Shown: positions 23,310 to 32,907, numbered from the stretch's first letter. The stretch: DNA of 64,000 bases from Pseudoflavonifractor sp050943825 (GCF_050943825.1 NZ_JBMNPX010000001.1:372001-436000); one strand, 5' to 3'. The notes: a model not told the origin generated them from the letters alone. A program made the numbers and translations.

Positions 23310-26300
23310 CTACTGAATGACCACGTTCTCCTCCCCCAGCAGCTCCCGCAGCTCCTTCACCAGAGAGGGGTGGACCACGCAGGGCATGGTGGGCGCCCAC
23401 TGCTCGGTGTCCATAAACTTGGCCTTGAAGGGCTCGTCCCCGGGGAAGAGCTCCAGAATCAGCTGGATCTTCCGCCAGCGGGGGTCGTGGGCGCTGGGCA
23501 GACGGACAAAGAGCTTCTGCCGCTTCTTCCCTTTGGGCTCGTCGGGCGCCTCTGCGGGCGCGGCTCCGTCCTGAAGGAGGGGCCGCACCGAGTCCACCAT
23601 CAGCTGGGGGGCCTTCTCGTCCCGGACGGAGATGCGGCCCGTGGCCAGCACGGGCATGTTCTCCTTGATGTAGCTGCCGCTCTCTCCCAGCACCCGGGAG
23701 AACACCAGCAGCTCCATGGAGCCGGTGTCGTCCTCCAGAGTGACATAGGCCATGAGAGAGTTGTTCCGGGTGGTCTTGGTCTTGGCCGAGGAGATGACGC
23801 CGGCGATGTTCACCTTCTGCCCGTCCTGGAAGTCGATGTTGCCTTCCTCCTTGGCGAAGTCGGACAGGATGGCTCCGATGGGGGCGGCGTGGTACCGCCG
23901 GGCAGTCTCCCGGTACTCGTCCATGGGGTGGCCGGTGAGGTAGAGGCCGGTGGTCTCCTTCTCCATGGTCATCAGCTCCCGGCGGGAGAACTCGGGGATA
24001 TCGGGCAGTTCCATCTCCGGAGCGGCCTGGGGCTGGTCCCCGCCGCCGCCGAACAGGTCGAACTGCCCCTCCAGGTTCTTCCGCCTGGTCTGGGCGATGG
24101 AGTCCACCACCTGGGGGAACACCTTCAGCAGCTGGGAGCGGCGTGCGCCGGTGCTGTCAAAGGCGCCGCACTTGATGAGGTTCTCCAGCACCCGCTTGTT
24201 CAGGTCGGCGTCCATCATGCGGGCGCAGAAGTCGGACAGGGACTGGAAGGCGCCGCCCCGCTCCCGCTCGTCCAGGACGGACTGGATGAAGCCCCAGCCC
24301 ACTCCCTTCACCGCCGCCAGACCGAAGCGAATATTCTCCCCGGTGACGGTGAAGCTGGCTCCCGACTCGTTGATGTCGGGGGGCAGCAGAGAGATGCCGC
24401 ACTCCTTGCACTCGGCGATGTACTCGGCCACCTTCTCGCTGGAGTCCAGCACGGAGGTGAGGAGGGCTGCCATATATTCTCTCGTGTAATGGCACTTAAA
24501 ATACGCGGTCTGATAGGCCACAATGGCGTAGGACACGGCGTGGGCCTTGTTGAAGGCGTAGTTGGCGAAGTCGTAGATCTCGTCGTAGATGTCCTTGCCG
24601 GTCTGCTCGGGCACGCCACGGGCGATGCAGCCCTCAATGCCCCGCTCGCTGTCGCCGTAGATGAAGGTCTGACGCTCCTTCTCAATCTGGGCCTTCTTCT
24701 TTTTGGAGATGGCCCGGCGCACCATGTCGGCCTGGCCCAGGGAGTAGCCGCCCAGCTCCTGGAAGATGCGGATGACCTGCTCCTGGTAGACGATGCAGCC
24801 GTAGGTGACTTTGAGGATAGGCTCCAGCATGGGGTGCTTGTACTTGACCTTGTCCGGGTTCTGCTTGCAGGCGATGAACCGGGGAATGGATTCCATGGGG
24901 CCGGGGCGGTAGAGGGCAATGATAGCGGTGATGTCCTCGATGTTCTGGGGCTTCAGGCCCACGCACACGCCGGTCATGCCCGCCGACTCCATCTGGAACA
25001 CGCCGGAGGTCTTGCCATCGGAGAGCATCTTGAACACCGCCGGGTCGTGGTCGGGGATGGAATGGAGGTCAAAGTCGGGGATGCGGCGGCGCACCAGCTG
25101 CACCGCGTCGTCCAGCACGGTCAGGTTCCGCAGGCCCAGGAAGTCCATTTTTAAGAGGCCCAGCTCCTCCAGGGTAGTCATGACGTACTGGGTCACCACG
25201 GATTCGTCGTTTTTCGCCAGGGGGACGTACTCGTACACCGGCCGCTTGGTGATGACCACGCCGGCGGCGTGGGTGGAGGCGTGGCGGGGCATGCCCTCGA
25301 TGGCCTTGGCGGTGTCGATGAGGTTGTGAATCCGCTCGTCCCCCTCGTAGGCGTCCCGCAGGGGCTTGGACAGCTTGAGGGACTCGTCCAGGGTGATGTG
25401 CAGCGCGCCGGGGCCGCTGGGCACCTGCTTGGCCACGGCATCCACGTCGGCGTAGGGGATGTTCAGTGCCCGGCCTACGTCCCGGATGGCGCCCCGGGCG
25501 GCCATGGTACCAAAGGTGACAATCTGGGCCACGTGGTCCTCGCCGTACTTCCGCTGGACATACTCGATGACCTCCTGGCGGCGGCGGATGCAGAAGTCAA
25601 TGTCAATATCGGGCATGGTGACCCGCTCCGGGTTGAGGAAGCGTTCGAAGAACAGGTCGTACTTCACCGGGTCCACATCGGTGATGTTCATGCAGTAGGA
25701 CACCATGGACCCGGCGGCGGAGCCGCGGCCAGGACCCACGGGGATGTTGTGGCTCTTGGCGTAGCCGATGAAGTCGGACACGATGAGGAAGTAGTCCACA
25801 AACCCCATCTGCCGGATGACCCCCATCTCGTACTCCAGCTGCTCCCTGTTCTTCTCGCTACCCTCCGGGTAGCGGCGGGCAAAGCCCTCCCAGCACAGGT
25901 GCTCAAAGTAGGCGTCGGGGTCGGTCCAGCCCTCGGGCAGCTTGAACTCGGGCAGGTGGTACTTGCCGAACTCAAACTCCAGATTGCACTTCTCCGCCAC
26001 CTTGGCCGTGTTCTCAATGGCCTCCGGCCAGTCGGGGAACAGTGCAGCCATCTCCTCCTCCGACTTGATGTAGAACTCCTCGGTCTCAAACTTCATGCGG
26101 CCCGGGTCGTCCACCGTGCGCCCCATCTGGATACACATGAGGGTGTCCTGCATGGCGGCATCCTCCCGCCGGGTGTAGTGGGCGTCGTTGGTGGCCACCA
26201 GGGGGATGCCCGTCTCCTCGTGGATGCGGATGATGCCCCGCACCACCTCGGCGTCCTCAGGCAGGTTGTGGTCCTGAATCTCCAGGTAGTAGTCCTCACC

Positions 26301-26795
26301 GAAGTGCTCCTTCATCTCCAGCGCGGCCCGCTTGGCTCCCTCGTAATTGCCACCCAGGATGAGCCTGGGCACCTCGCCTGCCAGGCAGGCGGACATGGCG
26401 ATCAGCCCCTCTGTATGCTGCCAGAGGAGCTCCTTGTCGATGCGGGGCTTGATGTAGAATCCGTCCAGAAAGGCCCGGGACACCAGATAGCACAGGTTGC
26501 GGTAGCCGGTCTCGTTCTTGCACAGGAGCACCAGGTGGCGGGCCTCGGCGTCCAGCTCGTGGACCCGGTCGGTCATGCCCCGGGGCGCCACATACACCTC
26601 GCAGCCGATGATAGGCTTGACCCCCTCGGCCTTGCAGGCCCGGTAAAAGTCCACTGCGCCGTACATCACCCCGTGGTCGGTGATGGCCACCGCGCTCTGC
26701 CCCAGCTCCTTGACCCGGGCGGCCAGGGCGGGGATACGGCAGGCGCCGTCCAGCAGGCTAAATTCGGTATGGACATGCAGGTGAACAAAGCTCAT
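23310..26795 (-). CDS. dnaE: DNA polymerase III alpha subunit
   Basis: 1161 aa, full length. The PHP domain opens with FVHLHVHTEFSLLDGACR and has AITDHGVMYGAVDFYRA. The C-family polymerase core carries GPGRGSAAGSMVSYCM, the catalytic pair PDIDIDFCIRRR, and FNKAHAVSYAIVAYQTAYFK. A helix-hairpin-helix region and a C-terminal OB domain (KTTRNNSLMAYVTLEDDTGS) follow. In Clostridia this enzyme works beside PolC in chromosome replication and is also needed for lesion tolerance. The ATG at 26795 has AAAAGGAG upstream. Promoter and a structured leader precede it. Confidence 0.97.
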   Translation of the reverse strand: MSFVHLHVHTEFSLLDGACRIPALAARVKELGQSAVAITDHGVMYGAVDFYRACKAEGVKPIIGCEVYVAPRGMTDRVHELDAEARHLVLLCKNETGYRNLCYLVSRAFLDGFYIKPRIDKELLWQHTEGLIAMSACLAGEVPRLILGGNYEGAKRAALEMKEHFGEDYYLEIQDHNLPEDAEVVRGIIRIHEETGIPLVATNDAHYTRREDAAMQDTLMCIQMGRTVDDPGRMKFETEEFYIKSEEEMAALFPDWPEAIENTAKVAEKCNLEFEFGKYHLPEFKLPEGWTDPDAYFEHLCWEGFARRYPEGSEKNREQLEYEMGVIRQMGFVDYFLIVSDFIGYAKSHNIPVGPGRGSAAGSMVSYCMNITDVDPVKYDLFFERFLNPERVTMPDIDIDFCIRRRQEVIEYVQRKYGEDHVAQIVTFGTMAARGAIRDVGRALNIPYADVDAVAKQVPSGPGALHITLDESLKLSKPLRDAYEGDERIHNLIDTAKAIEGMPRHASTHAAGVVITKRPVYEYVPLAKNDESVVTQYVMTTLEELGLLKMDFLGLRNLTVLDDAVQLVRRRIPDFDLHSIPDHDPAVFKMLSDGKTSGVFQMESAGMTGVCVGLKPQNIEDITAIIALYRPGPMESIPRFIACKQNPDKVKYKHPMLEPILKVTYGCIVYQEQVIRIFQELGGYSLGQADMVRRAISKKKKAQIEKERQTFIYGDSERGIEGCIARGVPEQTGKDIYDEIYDFANYAFNKAHAVSYAIVAYQTAYFKCHYTREYMAALLTSVLDSSEKVAEYIAECKECGISLLPPDINESGASFTVTGENIRFGLAAVKGVGWGFIQSVLDERERGGAFQSLSDFCARMMDADLNKRVLENLIKCGAFDSTGARRSQLLKVFPQVVDSIAQTRRKNLEGQFDLFGGGGDQPQAAPEMELPDIPEFSRRELMTMEKETTGLYLTGHPMDEYRETARRYHAAPIGAILSDFAKEEGNIDFQDGQKVNIAGVISSAKTKTTRNNSLMAYVTLEDDTGSMELLVFSRVLGESGSYIKENMPVLATGRISVRDEKAPQLMVDSVRPLLQDGAAPAEAPDEPKGKKRQKLFVRLPSAHDPRWRKIQLILELFPGDEPFKAKFMDTEQWAPTMPCVVHPSLVKELRELLGEENVVIQ

Positions 26796-26869
26796 GAGGC
26801 ACTTCTCCTTTTCGTTTCTCTTATCTTGTGTCTGTCCGTCTTCTTGTCGTGCCCCGTGTCTCTGATTCC

Positions 26870-26919
26870 GCCTGCGGCAGGGTCAGCAGCTCTCACAAAC
26901 CGCCGGCCCTGCCGCAGGC
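26870..26919 (-). other. Structured leader of dnaE
   Basis: A 13-bp perfect stem GCCTGCGGCAGGG/CCCTGCCGCAGGC (26870-26882, 26907-26919) with a 24-base loop. Two more small stems lie just upstream: ATAGGG/CCCTAT at about 26932-26947 and AGAAC-GCGT-GTTCT at 26947-26960. No U tract follows, so it is a leader structure rather than a terminator. Confidence 0.5.
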
Positions 26920-26968
26920 AGGTCGCTCCATAGGGCCTCACCCTATAGAACGCGTGTTCTTACCGTTT

Positions 26969-26996
26969 ATCATACAGCACGAAAAAATTTTGTCAA
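26969..26996 (-). promoter_or_regulatory. Promoter of dnaE
   Basis: On the minus strand TTGACA (26991-26996), 16-bp spacer, TATGAT (26969-26974). It lies just past the whiA stop codon, so dnaE can be transcribed independently. Confidence 0.7.
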
Positions 26997-27003
26997 GCAC
27001 CAC

Positions 27004-27933
27004 TCACTGCTGTGTGTCCTGCTTCCCCTGCTCTTCCTCCCCCGCCTGGGAGAGGGCCAGCAGCTTGCGCAGCCGGTGATTCAGGCAGCTCTTGGTGACA
27101 GGCGGGTCGCACAGCTCCGCCAGCTGGGACAAGGTCAGCTCCGGGTTCTCCAGCCGCAGCCGGGCGGTCTCATACAGCTTGTCCCCCAGCTCGGTCAGGT
27201 CCATCCGCGCCTCCAGACGGCGGATGGCCTCGATCTGCTCCATGGCCGCGTCCACCGCCTTGTCCAGGTTGGCCGCGTCGCAGTTCACCCGGCGGTTCAC
27301 GCTGCCCCGCAGGTTTTTCTCCAGCTTGGCGTTCATCAGCTCCATGGCCGCCACCGGCGCGCCAATGGCGGTGAGGAAGTCGGCGATGTACTCGCTCTGC
27401 TTGAAGTATGTCATGTAGTTGGATTTGCGGGTGGTCTCCTTGGGTGAGAAGCCCGCCTCCAGCAACAGGGCGGTCAGCTCCCGGCTGACACTGTAATGGG
27501 AGGTGACCAGCTCCAGGTGGTAGCGCTTGGCCGGGTCTGTAACCGAGCCTCCCGCCAGGAAAGCGCCCCGGAAGAAGGCGGTACGGCAGTGGTCCTCCTC
27601 CAGAACGGCGAAGTTGATATGATGGGCCAGGCTGTCCGCCGGGTCAAAGCCGAAGGCGGTAAAAATCCGCCGGAGCTTGCCGGCGTCGGTGATGGCAAAC
27701 ACCCGTTTGCCGCCCTCGTTCTCCGGCAGGCTGTCAAAGTCCAGCTGAAAGGCTTTGCGGAACAGCTGGGGCAGCCGGGCGGCAAAGCTGCCGCTCTCGG
27801 TGATGATGCGGATTTCCCGGTTGGAAAAGGCGTTGCAGAAGAGGAGCACACCGTAGGCCTCAGCCTGGGCGCAGCACTTCCGGGCCAGGGGGGTGCGGCA
27901 CAGCTCCTCCTTGGTCTGGCTGGAAAAGGACAT
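27004..27933 (-). CDS. whiA: DNA-binding protein WhiA
   Basis: 309 aa. The N-terminal part is a degenerate LAGLIDADG-homing-endonuclease-like fold (CRTAFFRGAFLAGGSVTDP and YLELVTSHYS-like segments). The C-terminal HTH ends LAELCDPPVTKSCLNHRLRK. In Firmicutes WhiA affects cell division and chromosome segregation. It follows yvcK and rapZ in the standard order. The ATG at 27933 has GGGAATGT upstream, a weak ribosome site. Confidence 0.95.
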   Translation of the reverse strand: MSFSSQTKEELCRTPLARKCCAQAEAYGVLLFCNAFSNREIRIITESGSFAARLPQLFRKAFQLDFDSLPENEGGKRVFAITDAGKLRRIFTAFGFDPADSLAHHINFAVLEEDHCRTAFFRGAFLAGGSVTDPAKRYHLELVTSHYSVSRELTALLLEAGFSPKETTRKSNYMTYFKQSEYIADFLTAIGAPVAAMELMNAKLEKNLRGSVNRRVNCDAANLDKAVDAAMEQIEAIRRLEARMDLTELGDKLYETARLRLENPELTLSQLAELCDPPVTKSCLNHRLRKLLALSQAGEEEQGKQDTQQ

Positions 27934-27975
27934 GAAACATTCCCTCGCTTGTTGTATGATATCCGTCCCGGCGGC

Positions 27976-28995
27976 TCAGAACACTCTGGTCTGGGCCCGG
28001 TCCTCGTAAATCTCCATGATGGCGGCGGCCAGCCGGGCGATGGAGTGGCGGGCATAGTTGGAGGTCTCGGAGGCCAGGGGTCGGGTGATGACCTCCACCC
28101 CCAGGGCCTCGATGGCGGGCGCGTCCACTACGATGGGGGCCGCGTCCTCCTCCTTGTAGCGCTCCACCAGGCGGGGCCGCACCGGCGCGGAGTTGCACAG
28201 GCACAGGTCGATGAGCCCCGGGCCCGAGTGGGCCAGCAGGGCCTTCACATGGTCGGAGGCGGTCATGCCCTCGGTCTCGCCGTCCTGGGTCATGATGTTG
28301 CAGATATACATCTTCAGGGTCTTTGCCTGACACACCGCGTCGGCGATGCCCTCCACCAGCAGGTTGGGAATAACGCTGGTGTACAGGCTGCCCGGGCCCA
28401 GGAGGATCATGTCCGCCTCGCCGATGGCCTTCAGGCTCTCTGGCAGGGCGGCAGGCCGCTCGGGCAGCAGCCGCACCTGCTTGATGCGGCAGTCCTGCTC
28501 CTTCTTGAAGGCGCTGATTTTGGACTCACCCACCACGGCGGTGCCGTTTTCAAAGGTGGCCTCCAGCTGCACGTCGGCGTTGGTCACCGGCAGTACCCGG
28601 CCGGTGATGGCCAGAACCTGACTCATCCGGGCCACGGCCTGGTCGAAGGAACCTGAAATGCCGTTGAGGGCGGCCAGAATCAGGTTGCCGAAGGACTGGC
28701 CGGCCAGGCTGCCTGAGTCCTTGGGGAAGCGGTAGGACAGCAGCTCCCCCATTACGGGCTCCACGTTGGCCAGGGCCTCCATGCAGTGGCGGATATCCCC
28801 CGGCGGGGGCATGCCCAGGTCCTGGCGCAGCACGCCGGACCCACCGCCGTCGTCGGCCACGGTGACGATGGCGGTCAGATTGTGGGTATAGCTCTTCAGG
28901 CCCCGCAGCATAGTGGACAGTCCGGTGCCGCCGCCAATGGCGACGATCCGCGGCTCATACTCCCACCGGCGGTCGGCGGTATAAGGCTCGGTCAT
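27976..28995 (-). CDS. yvcK: Gluconeogenesis factor YvcK/CofD-like
   Basis: 339 aa, CofD-like fold that binds UDP-sugars. Characteristic segments are VAIGGGTGLSTMLRGLKSYT, TVADDGGGSGVLRQDLGMPP, GDIRHCMEAL, and GPGSLYTSVIPNLLV. It is required for growth on gluconeogenic carbon and for proper placement of cell-wall synthesis, linked to MreB and PBP1 in Bacillus. It sits between rapZ and whiA, 12 bp after rapZ. Confidence 0.95.
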   Translation of the reverse strand: MTEPYTADRRWEYEPRIVAIGGGTGLSTMLRGLKSYTHNLTAIVTVADDGGGSGVLRQDLGMPPPGDIRHCMEALANVEPVMGELLSYRFPKDSGSLAGQSFGNLILAALNGISGSFDQAVARMSQVLAITGRVLPVTNADVQLEATFENGTAVVGESKISAFKKEQDCRIKQVRLLPERPAALPESLKAIGEADMILLGPGSLYTSVIPNLLVEGIADAVCQAKTLKMYICNIMTQDGETEGMTASDHVKALLAHSGPGLIDLCLCNSAPVRPRLVERYKEEDAAPIVVDAPAIEALGVEVITRPLASETSNYARHSIARLAAAIMEIYEDRAQTRVF

Positions 28996-29007
28996 ACAGC
29001 GTACCTC

Positions 29008-29868
29008 CTACGCTCTTGTCATATCCCTGTGGTTGTCCGTGGCCTGGTAGCCCTTCTGCTGGATAAAGTCCGCCAGGGCCTTTGTGATGGCCACGCTCCG
29101 GTGCTGGCCGCCGGTACAGCCGATGCCGATGACCAGCATAGTCTTTCCCTCCTCCACGTATTTGGGGAGCAGGAAGCTGATAAGATTCTCCAGATGGGTC
29201 ATAAAGTCCCGGGTCTCCTGGTAGCCGAACACAAAGTCGTACACCGGCTTATCCAGCCCGGTCTGGTGCCGCAGCTCGGCGATGTAGTAGGGGTTGGGGA
29301 GAAAGCGCACGTCAAACACCAAGTCGGCCTCCAGGGGGATGCCGTACTTGAACCCGAAGGAGATGACGTTGACGCTCATGGCGGGGACGGCGCTGTCCCC
29401 GCCGAAGAGGCGGAGCACCTCGCCCCGCAGCTTGGACGTGGAGAGCGTGGAGGTGTCGATGATATACTCCGCCCGGCGGCGCACCGGCTCCAGATCCTTC
29501 CGCTCCTGGCTCACCGCGTCGGCCAGGGTCTCGCCGGGCCGGAGCAGGGGGTGAATGCGGCGGGTCTCCTTGTAGCGCTTGATAATGGTCTCGGTAGTGG
29601 CCTCCACAAAGAGGATCTTGTAGGCGCAGCCCATACTCTGGAGGGTATCCAGGGCGTCGAACAGGCCGTCAAAGGTCTGGCCGCCCCGGATGTCGGTGAC
29701 CAGAGTCACCCGCTCGTACTTCCCCGGGCTTGCCATGCACAGCTCGGCAAACTTGGGAATCAGCGCCGCAGGCATGTTGTCCACCACATAGAATCCCGTA
29801 TCCTCCATAAAGGAGGCCGCTTTACTCTTTCCCGCGCCGGAAAGGCCGGAAATAATCACAAATTCCAT
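29008..29868 (-). CDS. rapZ: RapZ / YvcJ nucleotide-binding protein
   Basis: 286 aa. Walker A is ISGLSGAGKSKAASF. The C-terminal metabolite-binding domain carries VIGIGCTGGQHRSVAITKAL, the characteristic RapZ signature. It is an RNase adaptor controlling amino-sugar synthesis in enterics; in Firmicutes (YvcJ) it is an ATP/GTP-binding protein of less clear role. Start ATG at 29868 with AGAGGTG upstream. First of the conserved rapZ-yvcK-whiA trio. Confidence 0.95.
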   Translation of the reverse strand: MEFVIISGLSGAGKSKAASFMEDTGFYVVDNMPAALIPKFAELCMASPGKYERVTLVTDIRGGQTFDGLFDALDTLQSMGCAYKILFVEATTETIIKRYKETRRIHPLLRPGETLADAVSQERKDLEPVRRRAEYIIDTSTLSTSKLRGEVLRLFGGDSAVPAMSVNVISFGFKYGIPLEADLVFDVRFLPNPYYIAELRHQTGLDKPVYDFVFGYQETRDFMTHLENLISFLLPKYVEEGKTMLVIGIGCTGGQHRSVAITKALADFIQQKGYQATDNHRDMTRA

Positions 29869-29899
29869 AACTCCACACCTCTGCCAATGCTTTTCTCTC

Positions 29900-30817
29900 T
29901 TATCCGCAGCCCAGGGTCCGGACCTCCAGCTCTAGGGTGACCCCGGTCTCCCGGAGGACGGTCTCCTTGATCTGCTCTGTCAGCTTCAGAATGTCGGCGC
30001 AGGTGGCCCCGCCACGGTTGATGACGAACCCGGCGTGCTTCTCCGACACCTGGGCACCGCCCACAGTCAGCCCCTTCAGGCCGCACTGCTCGATGAGAGC
30101 GGCGGCGAAGTAACCCTCAGGCCGCTTGAAGGTGCTTCCCGCGCTGGGGTACTCCAGAGGCTGTTTGCTCTTGCGCCGCTGGGCCAGGTCCTCCATTTTG
30201 GCCCGGATTTCCTCTGCGTCTCCCTGCTCCAGCTCCATCTCTGCCTCCAGCACCAGCCACTCCGGGTGGTCGGTGAACATGCTGTGGCGGTAGGTGAGAC
30301 TGCACTCCGACGCGGGTACGGTGTGCTCCTGGCCGTGCTTATCCAGGTAGGTGACGGCGGTGAGGACCTGAACCATCTCCCCGCCGTAGGCGCCGGCGTT
30401 CATCACCACCGCGCCCCCCAGGCTGCCGGGAATACCGTGGGCAAACTCCAGGCCGGTCAGGCCCCGGCCCAGAGCGGCCACGGCCAGCCGGGACAGGGGG
30501 ATGCCGCACTCGGCCCGCAGGCGGCGGTTGACCTCCCGGGTCTGGTCCAGACCGCCGGTCTTGATGACAAAGGCCTCTACCCCCTCATCGGCCACCAGCA
30601 GATTGCTGCCTTTGCCCAGGAAAAAGGGGACGATCCCCATCTGATCGGCGGCACGGACAGCCGCCTTGATCTCTTTTTTATCCTTAGGAAATGCCATCAG
30701 CCGGGCAGGGCCGCCCACCCGGAAGGTGGTGTGCCGGGCCATGGGCTCCTGAGTACGCAGCTCCAGCTCCGGGCACTCCCCCTCCAGCACCATGCGCACA
30801 GCAGAAAAAATGTCCAT
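29900..30817 (-). CDS. murB: UDP-N-acetylenolpyruvoylglucosamine reductase
   Basis: 305 aa, FAD enzyme that makes UDP-N-acetylmuramic acid for peptidoglycan. The FAD site includes FFLGKGSNLLVADEGV and GIPGSLGGAVVMNAGAYGGE. The catalytic Ser/Glu region is SAGSTFKRPEGYFAAALIEQ, and SEKHAGFVINRGGATCADI follows. It is a type II-like short form without the extra loop of the E. coli enzyme. The ATG at 30817 is chosen because GGAGG lies five bases upstream; an upstream TTG in the same frame overlaps that site. An extended -10 promoter (TGCTATAAT on the minus strand, about 30914-30922) precedes it. Confidence 0.95.
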   Translation of the reverse strand: MDIFSAVRMVLEGECPELELRTQEPMARHTTFRVGGPARLMAFPKDKKEIKAAVRAADQMGIVPFFLGKGSNLLVADEGVEAFVIKTGGLDQTREVNRRLRAECGIPLSRLAVAALGRGLTGLEFAHGIPGSLGGAVVMNAGAYGGEMVQVLTAVTYLDKHGQEHTVPASECSLTYRHSMFTDHPEWLVLEAEMELEQGDAEEIRAKMEDLAQRRKSKQPLEYPSAGSTFKRPEGYFAAALIEQCGLKGLTVGGAQVSEKHAGFVINRGGATCADILKLTEQIKETVLRETGVTLELEVRTLGCG

Positions 30818-30986
30818 TTTGACCTCCAATAGTTGAGTTTATAGGCAATACCGGCCAAAGTACCGGCAAAATATTTCAGCTTTCGACAGACGGCATACGC
30901 CGTCCAATGGATATATTATAGCAGAAACACCGGCCGATTAGAATAGTCAGAAGTCAGAAAAGGGACAGTGCCCGGAAATGTGCAGA

Positions 30987-31016
30987 AACGCCGGAATGCA
31001 GCTGCATTCCGGCGTT
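30987..31016. terminator. Palindrome after mreB, probable terminator
   Basis: A 30-bp perfect palindrome (half site AACGCCGGAATGCAG) centred at 31001/31002, 26 bp past the mreB stop. The minus-strand tail is GCGTTTCTG, a weak U tract. Confidence 0.6.
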
Positions 31017-31041
31017 CGCCTCGCCCAGAGGGCGCACAAAT

Positions 31042-32064
31042 TCAGTTCATCTGCTTGCGGCGGGACAGGTTCATGGTGCCGTCCTGCATGTCGCCCACAG
31101 AGTCCAGAGTCTTGCCGGTGCCGTAGGCCACGCAGGAGATGGCGTCGTCCGCCACGTGGGTCTCGATGCCGGTGTGGGACTCAATCAGCTTGTCAAAGCC
31201 CCAGACCAGGCTGCCGCCGCCGGTCATGACAATGCCGTTGGTGGAGATATCGGCCACCAGCTCGGGGGGAGTGCGCTCCAGCACGCCGTGAACCGCCTCC
31301 AGAATACGGGTGGAGACCTCCTCAAAGGCCTCGATCATCTCGCTGGAGGTGACGGTGAAGGTGCGGGGCAGGCCGGTCATCAGGCAGCGGCCCTTGACCT
31401 CGTAGCTCTGCTCCTCAGGCCGGGGGAACACGCAGCCGATCTGCATCTTGATCTCCTCGGCGGTCCGGTCGCCGATGAGCACGTTGTGCTTGCGGCGGAT
31501 GTACTTGATGATGGCCTCATCGAACTGGTCGCCGGCGATCTTGATGGAGGTGGACTCCACGATGCCGCCCAGGGAGATGACCGCCACGTCGGTGGTACCG
31601 CCGCCGATATCCACCACCATGTGACCGTCGGGCTTGGTGATGTCGATGCCGGCGCCGATGGCGGCGGCCAGAGGCTCCTCAATCAGGAACACACGGCGGG
31701 CGCCGGCCTGGATGCCCGCGTCCACCACGGCGCGCTCCTCCACCTCGGTGATACCGGAGGGCACGCAGATGACCACACGGGGCTTGAAGAACCGGAAGGC
31801 AGCGGCCTTGCGGATGAACTCCTTGAGCATCCGCTCGGTCATGTCGAAGTCGGAGATCACGCCCTCACGGAGGGGACGGATGGCCACAATATTGCCGGGG
31901 GTACGGCCCAGCATCTGCTGCGCCTCGGTGCCCACCTTCAGGAGCTTGCCCGTGTCCTTGTCCATGGCAACCACGGAGGGCTCCCGCAGCACCACGCCCT
32001 TGCCTTTTACGTAAACGAGGATCGACGCTGTACCCAGGTCGATTCCGATATCTTTACTGAACAT
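31042..32064 (-). CDS. mreB: Rod shape-determining protein MreB/Mbl
   Basis: 340 aa, actin-like filament protein guiding lateral wall synthesis. Phosphate-binding motifs are IGIDLGTASILVYVKGKG and MVVDIGGGTTDVAVISLGG. The adenosine motif is NGIVMTGGGSLVWGFDKL. An in-frame ATG at 32118 would add an 18-residue basic helix (MGFWSKLKEMLKKLRGAG). The promoter's -10 box ends at 32133, so its transcript would start near 32126, leaving almost no leader for 32118. I therefore prefer 32064 (MFSKDIGIDL, with AGAGGTG upstream), the usual family N-terminus. It could equally be called mbl. Confidence 0.93.
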   Translation of the reverse strand: MFSKDIGIDLGTASILVYVKGKGVVLREPSVVAMDKDTGKLLKVGTEAQQMLGRTPGNIVAIRPLREGVISDFDMTERMLKEFIRKAAAFRFFKPRVVICVPSGITEVEERAVVDAGIQAGARRVFLIEEPLAAAIGAGIDITKPDGHMVVDIGGGTTDVAVISLGGIVESTSIKIAGDQFDEAIIKYIRRKHNVLIGDRTAEEIKMQIGCVFPRPEEQSYEVKGRCLMTGLPRTFTVTSSEMIEAFEEVSTRILEAVHGVLERTPPELVADISTNGIVMTGGGSLVWGFDKLIESHTGIETHVADDAISCVAYGTGKTLDSVGDMQDGTMNLSRRKQMN

Positions 32065-32132
32065 ACCCGCACCTCTAAGCTTTTTTAGCATTTCTTTTAG
32101 TTTGGACCAAAATCCCATACTTTAACCTCTAC

Positions 32133-32161
32133 ATTATACTGTCGCGGATGTGTTTTTTCAA
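32133..32161 (-). promoter_or_regulatory. Promoter of mreB
   Basis: On the minus strand TTGAAA (32156-32161), 17-bp spacer, consensus TATAAT (32133-32138). Confidence 0.8.
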
Positions 32162-32244
32162 CGCTTTTCACAAAGTTTATATATATTTCACATTTTCCCG
32201 GGGGGAATTGGAAATTTTTCGCTCACATAGGGCAGATTGCCCAG

Positions 32245-32907
32245 TCAGCGTCCCCGCCGGGCCTGGGCCAGGGTGGCACAGACCACCTGCTCTGCTCCGG
32301 CGGTCAGCAGGGTGCGGGCGCACTCGGAGATGGTGGCACCGGTGGTAATCACATCGTCGATGAGGAGAATCCGCTTCCCCGCCACCAGCTCGGGGTCGGT
32401 GCAGGCGTAGGCGCCCAGCACGTTGGCCCTGCGGCGCTCATCGTGCTCCAGGCCGGACTGGGCCTCTGTGTCCCGCAGCTTGCGCAGGGTCTCCACCGCC
32501 GCGTCGTTCAGGTTCACCGCCGCCGACTGGGCCAGCAGAAAGGCCTGGTCATAGCCACGCTCCTTCTTGCGCTTGTCCGACAGGGGCACCCAGGAGATGA
32601 GGTCGTACTCCCCCGCCAGGTGGTCATGGACGCACTGGGCCACCAGGATGCCGTAGATGCCCGCGTACCGGCTCATGCCCTTGAACTTGTAGCGGTGAAT
32701 GGAGTCACGCACAAAGTTCTCGTAGCGCAGGGGCGAGACGCACTTGTCAAAAAACTCGCCGGACCGCTCCGCTGTCTCCTCCAACAGCCAGGGCAGCGTG
32801 CTCTGGCACTGGGAGCAGATCTCCCGCTCTCCAGTGCCCAGCACCCGGCCGCAGAACACACAGCGAGGCGGAAACAGCAGGTCCAGTAGAATCTGCCCCG
32901 CCTTCAT
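32245..32907 (-). CDS. comFC: ComF-family phosphoribosyltransferase-like protein
   Basis: 220 aa. An N-terminal zinc finger (PPRCVFCGRVL and EICSQCQSTLPWL) is followed by a type I phosphoribosyltransferase fold. The PRPP loop is RILLIDDVITTGATISECAR, and the conserved KKERGYDQAFLLA lies before it. ComFC/ComF homologues assist DNA uptake or related single-stranded DNA handling; the exact reaction is unsettled. The ATG overlaps the stop of the ribbon-helix-helix gene (ATGA at 32904-32907), so the pair is coupled. No comFA helicase is adjacent. Confidence 0.9.
   Translation of the reverse strand: MKAGQILLDLLFPPRCVFCGRVLGTGEREICSQCQSTLPWLLEETAERSGEFFDKCVSPLRYENFVRDSIHRYKFKGMSRYAGIYGILVAQCVHDHLAGEYDLISWVPLSDKRKKERGYDQAFLLAQSAAVNLNDAAVETLRKLRDTEAQSGLEHDERRRANVLGAYACTDPELVAGKRILLIDDVITTGATISECARTLLTAGAEQVVCATLAQARRGR

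Noticed and set aside
32065..32118. An 18-residue N-terminal extension of MreB
   Set aside because: The promoter's -10 box leaves no leader for a start at 32118, and the start at 32064 matches the family.
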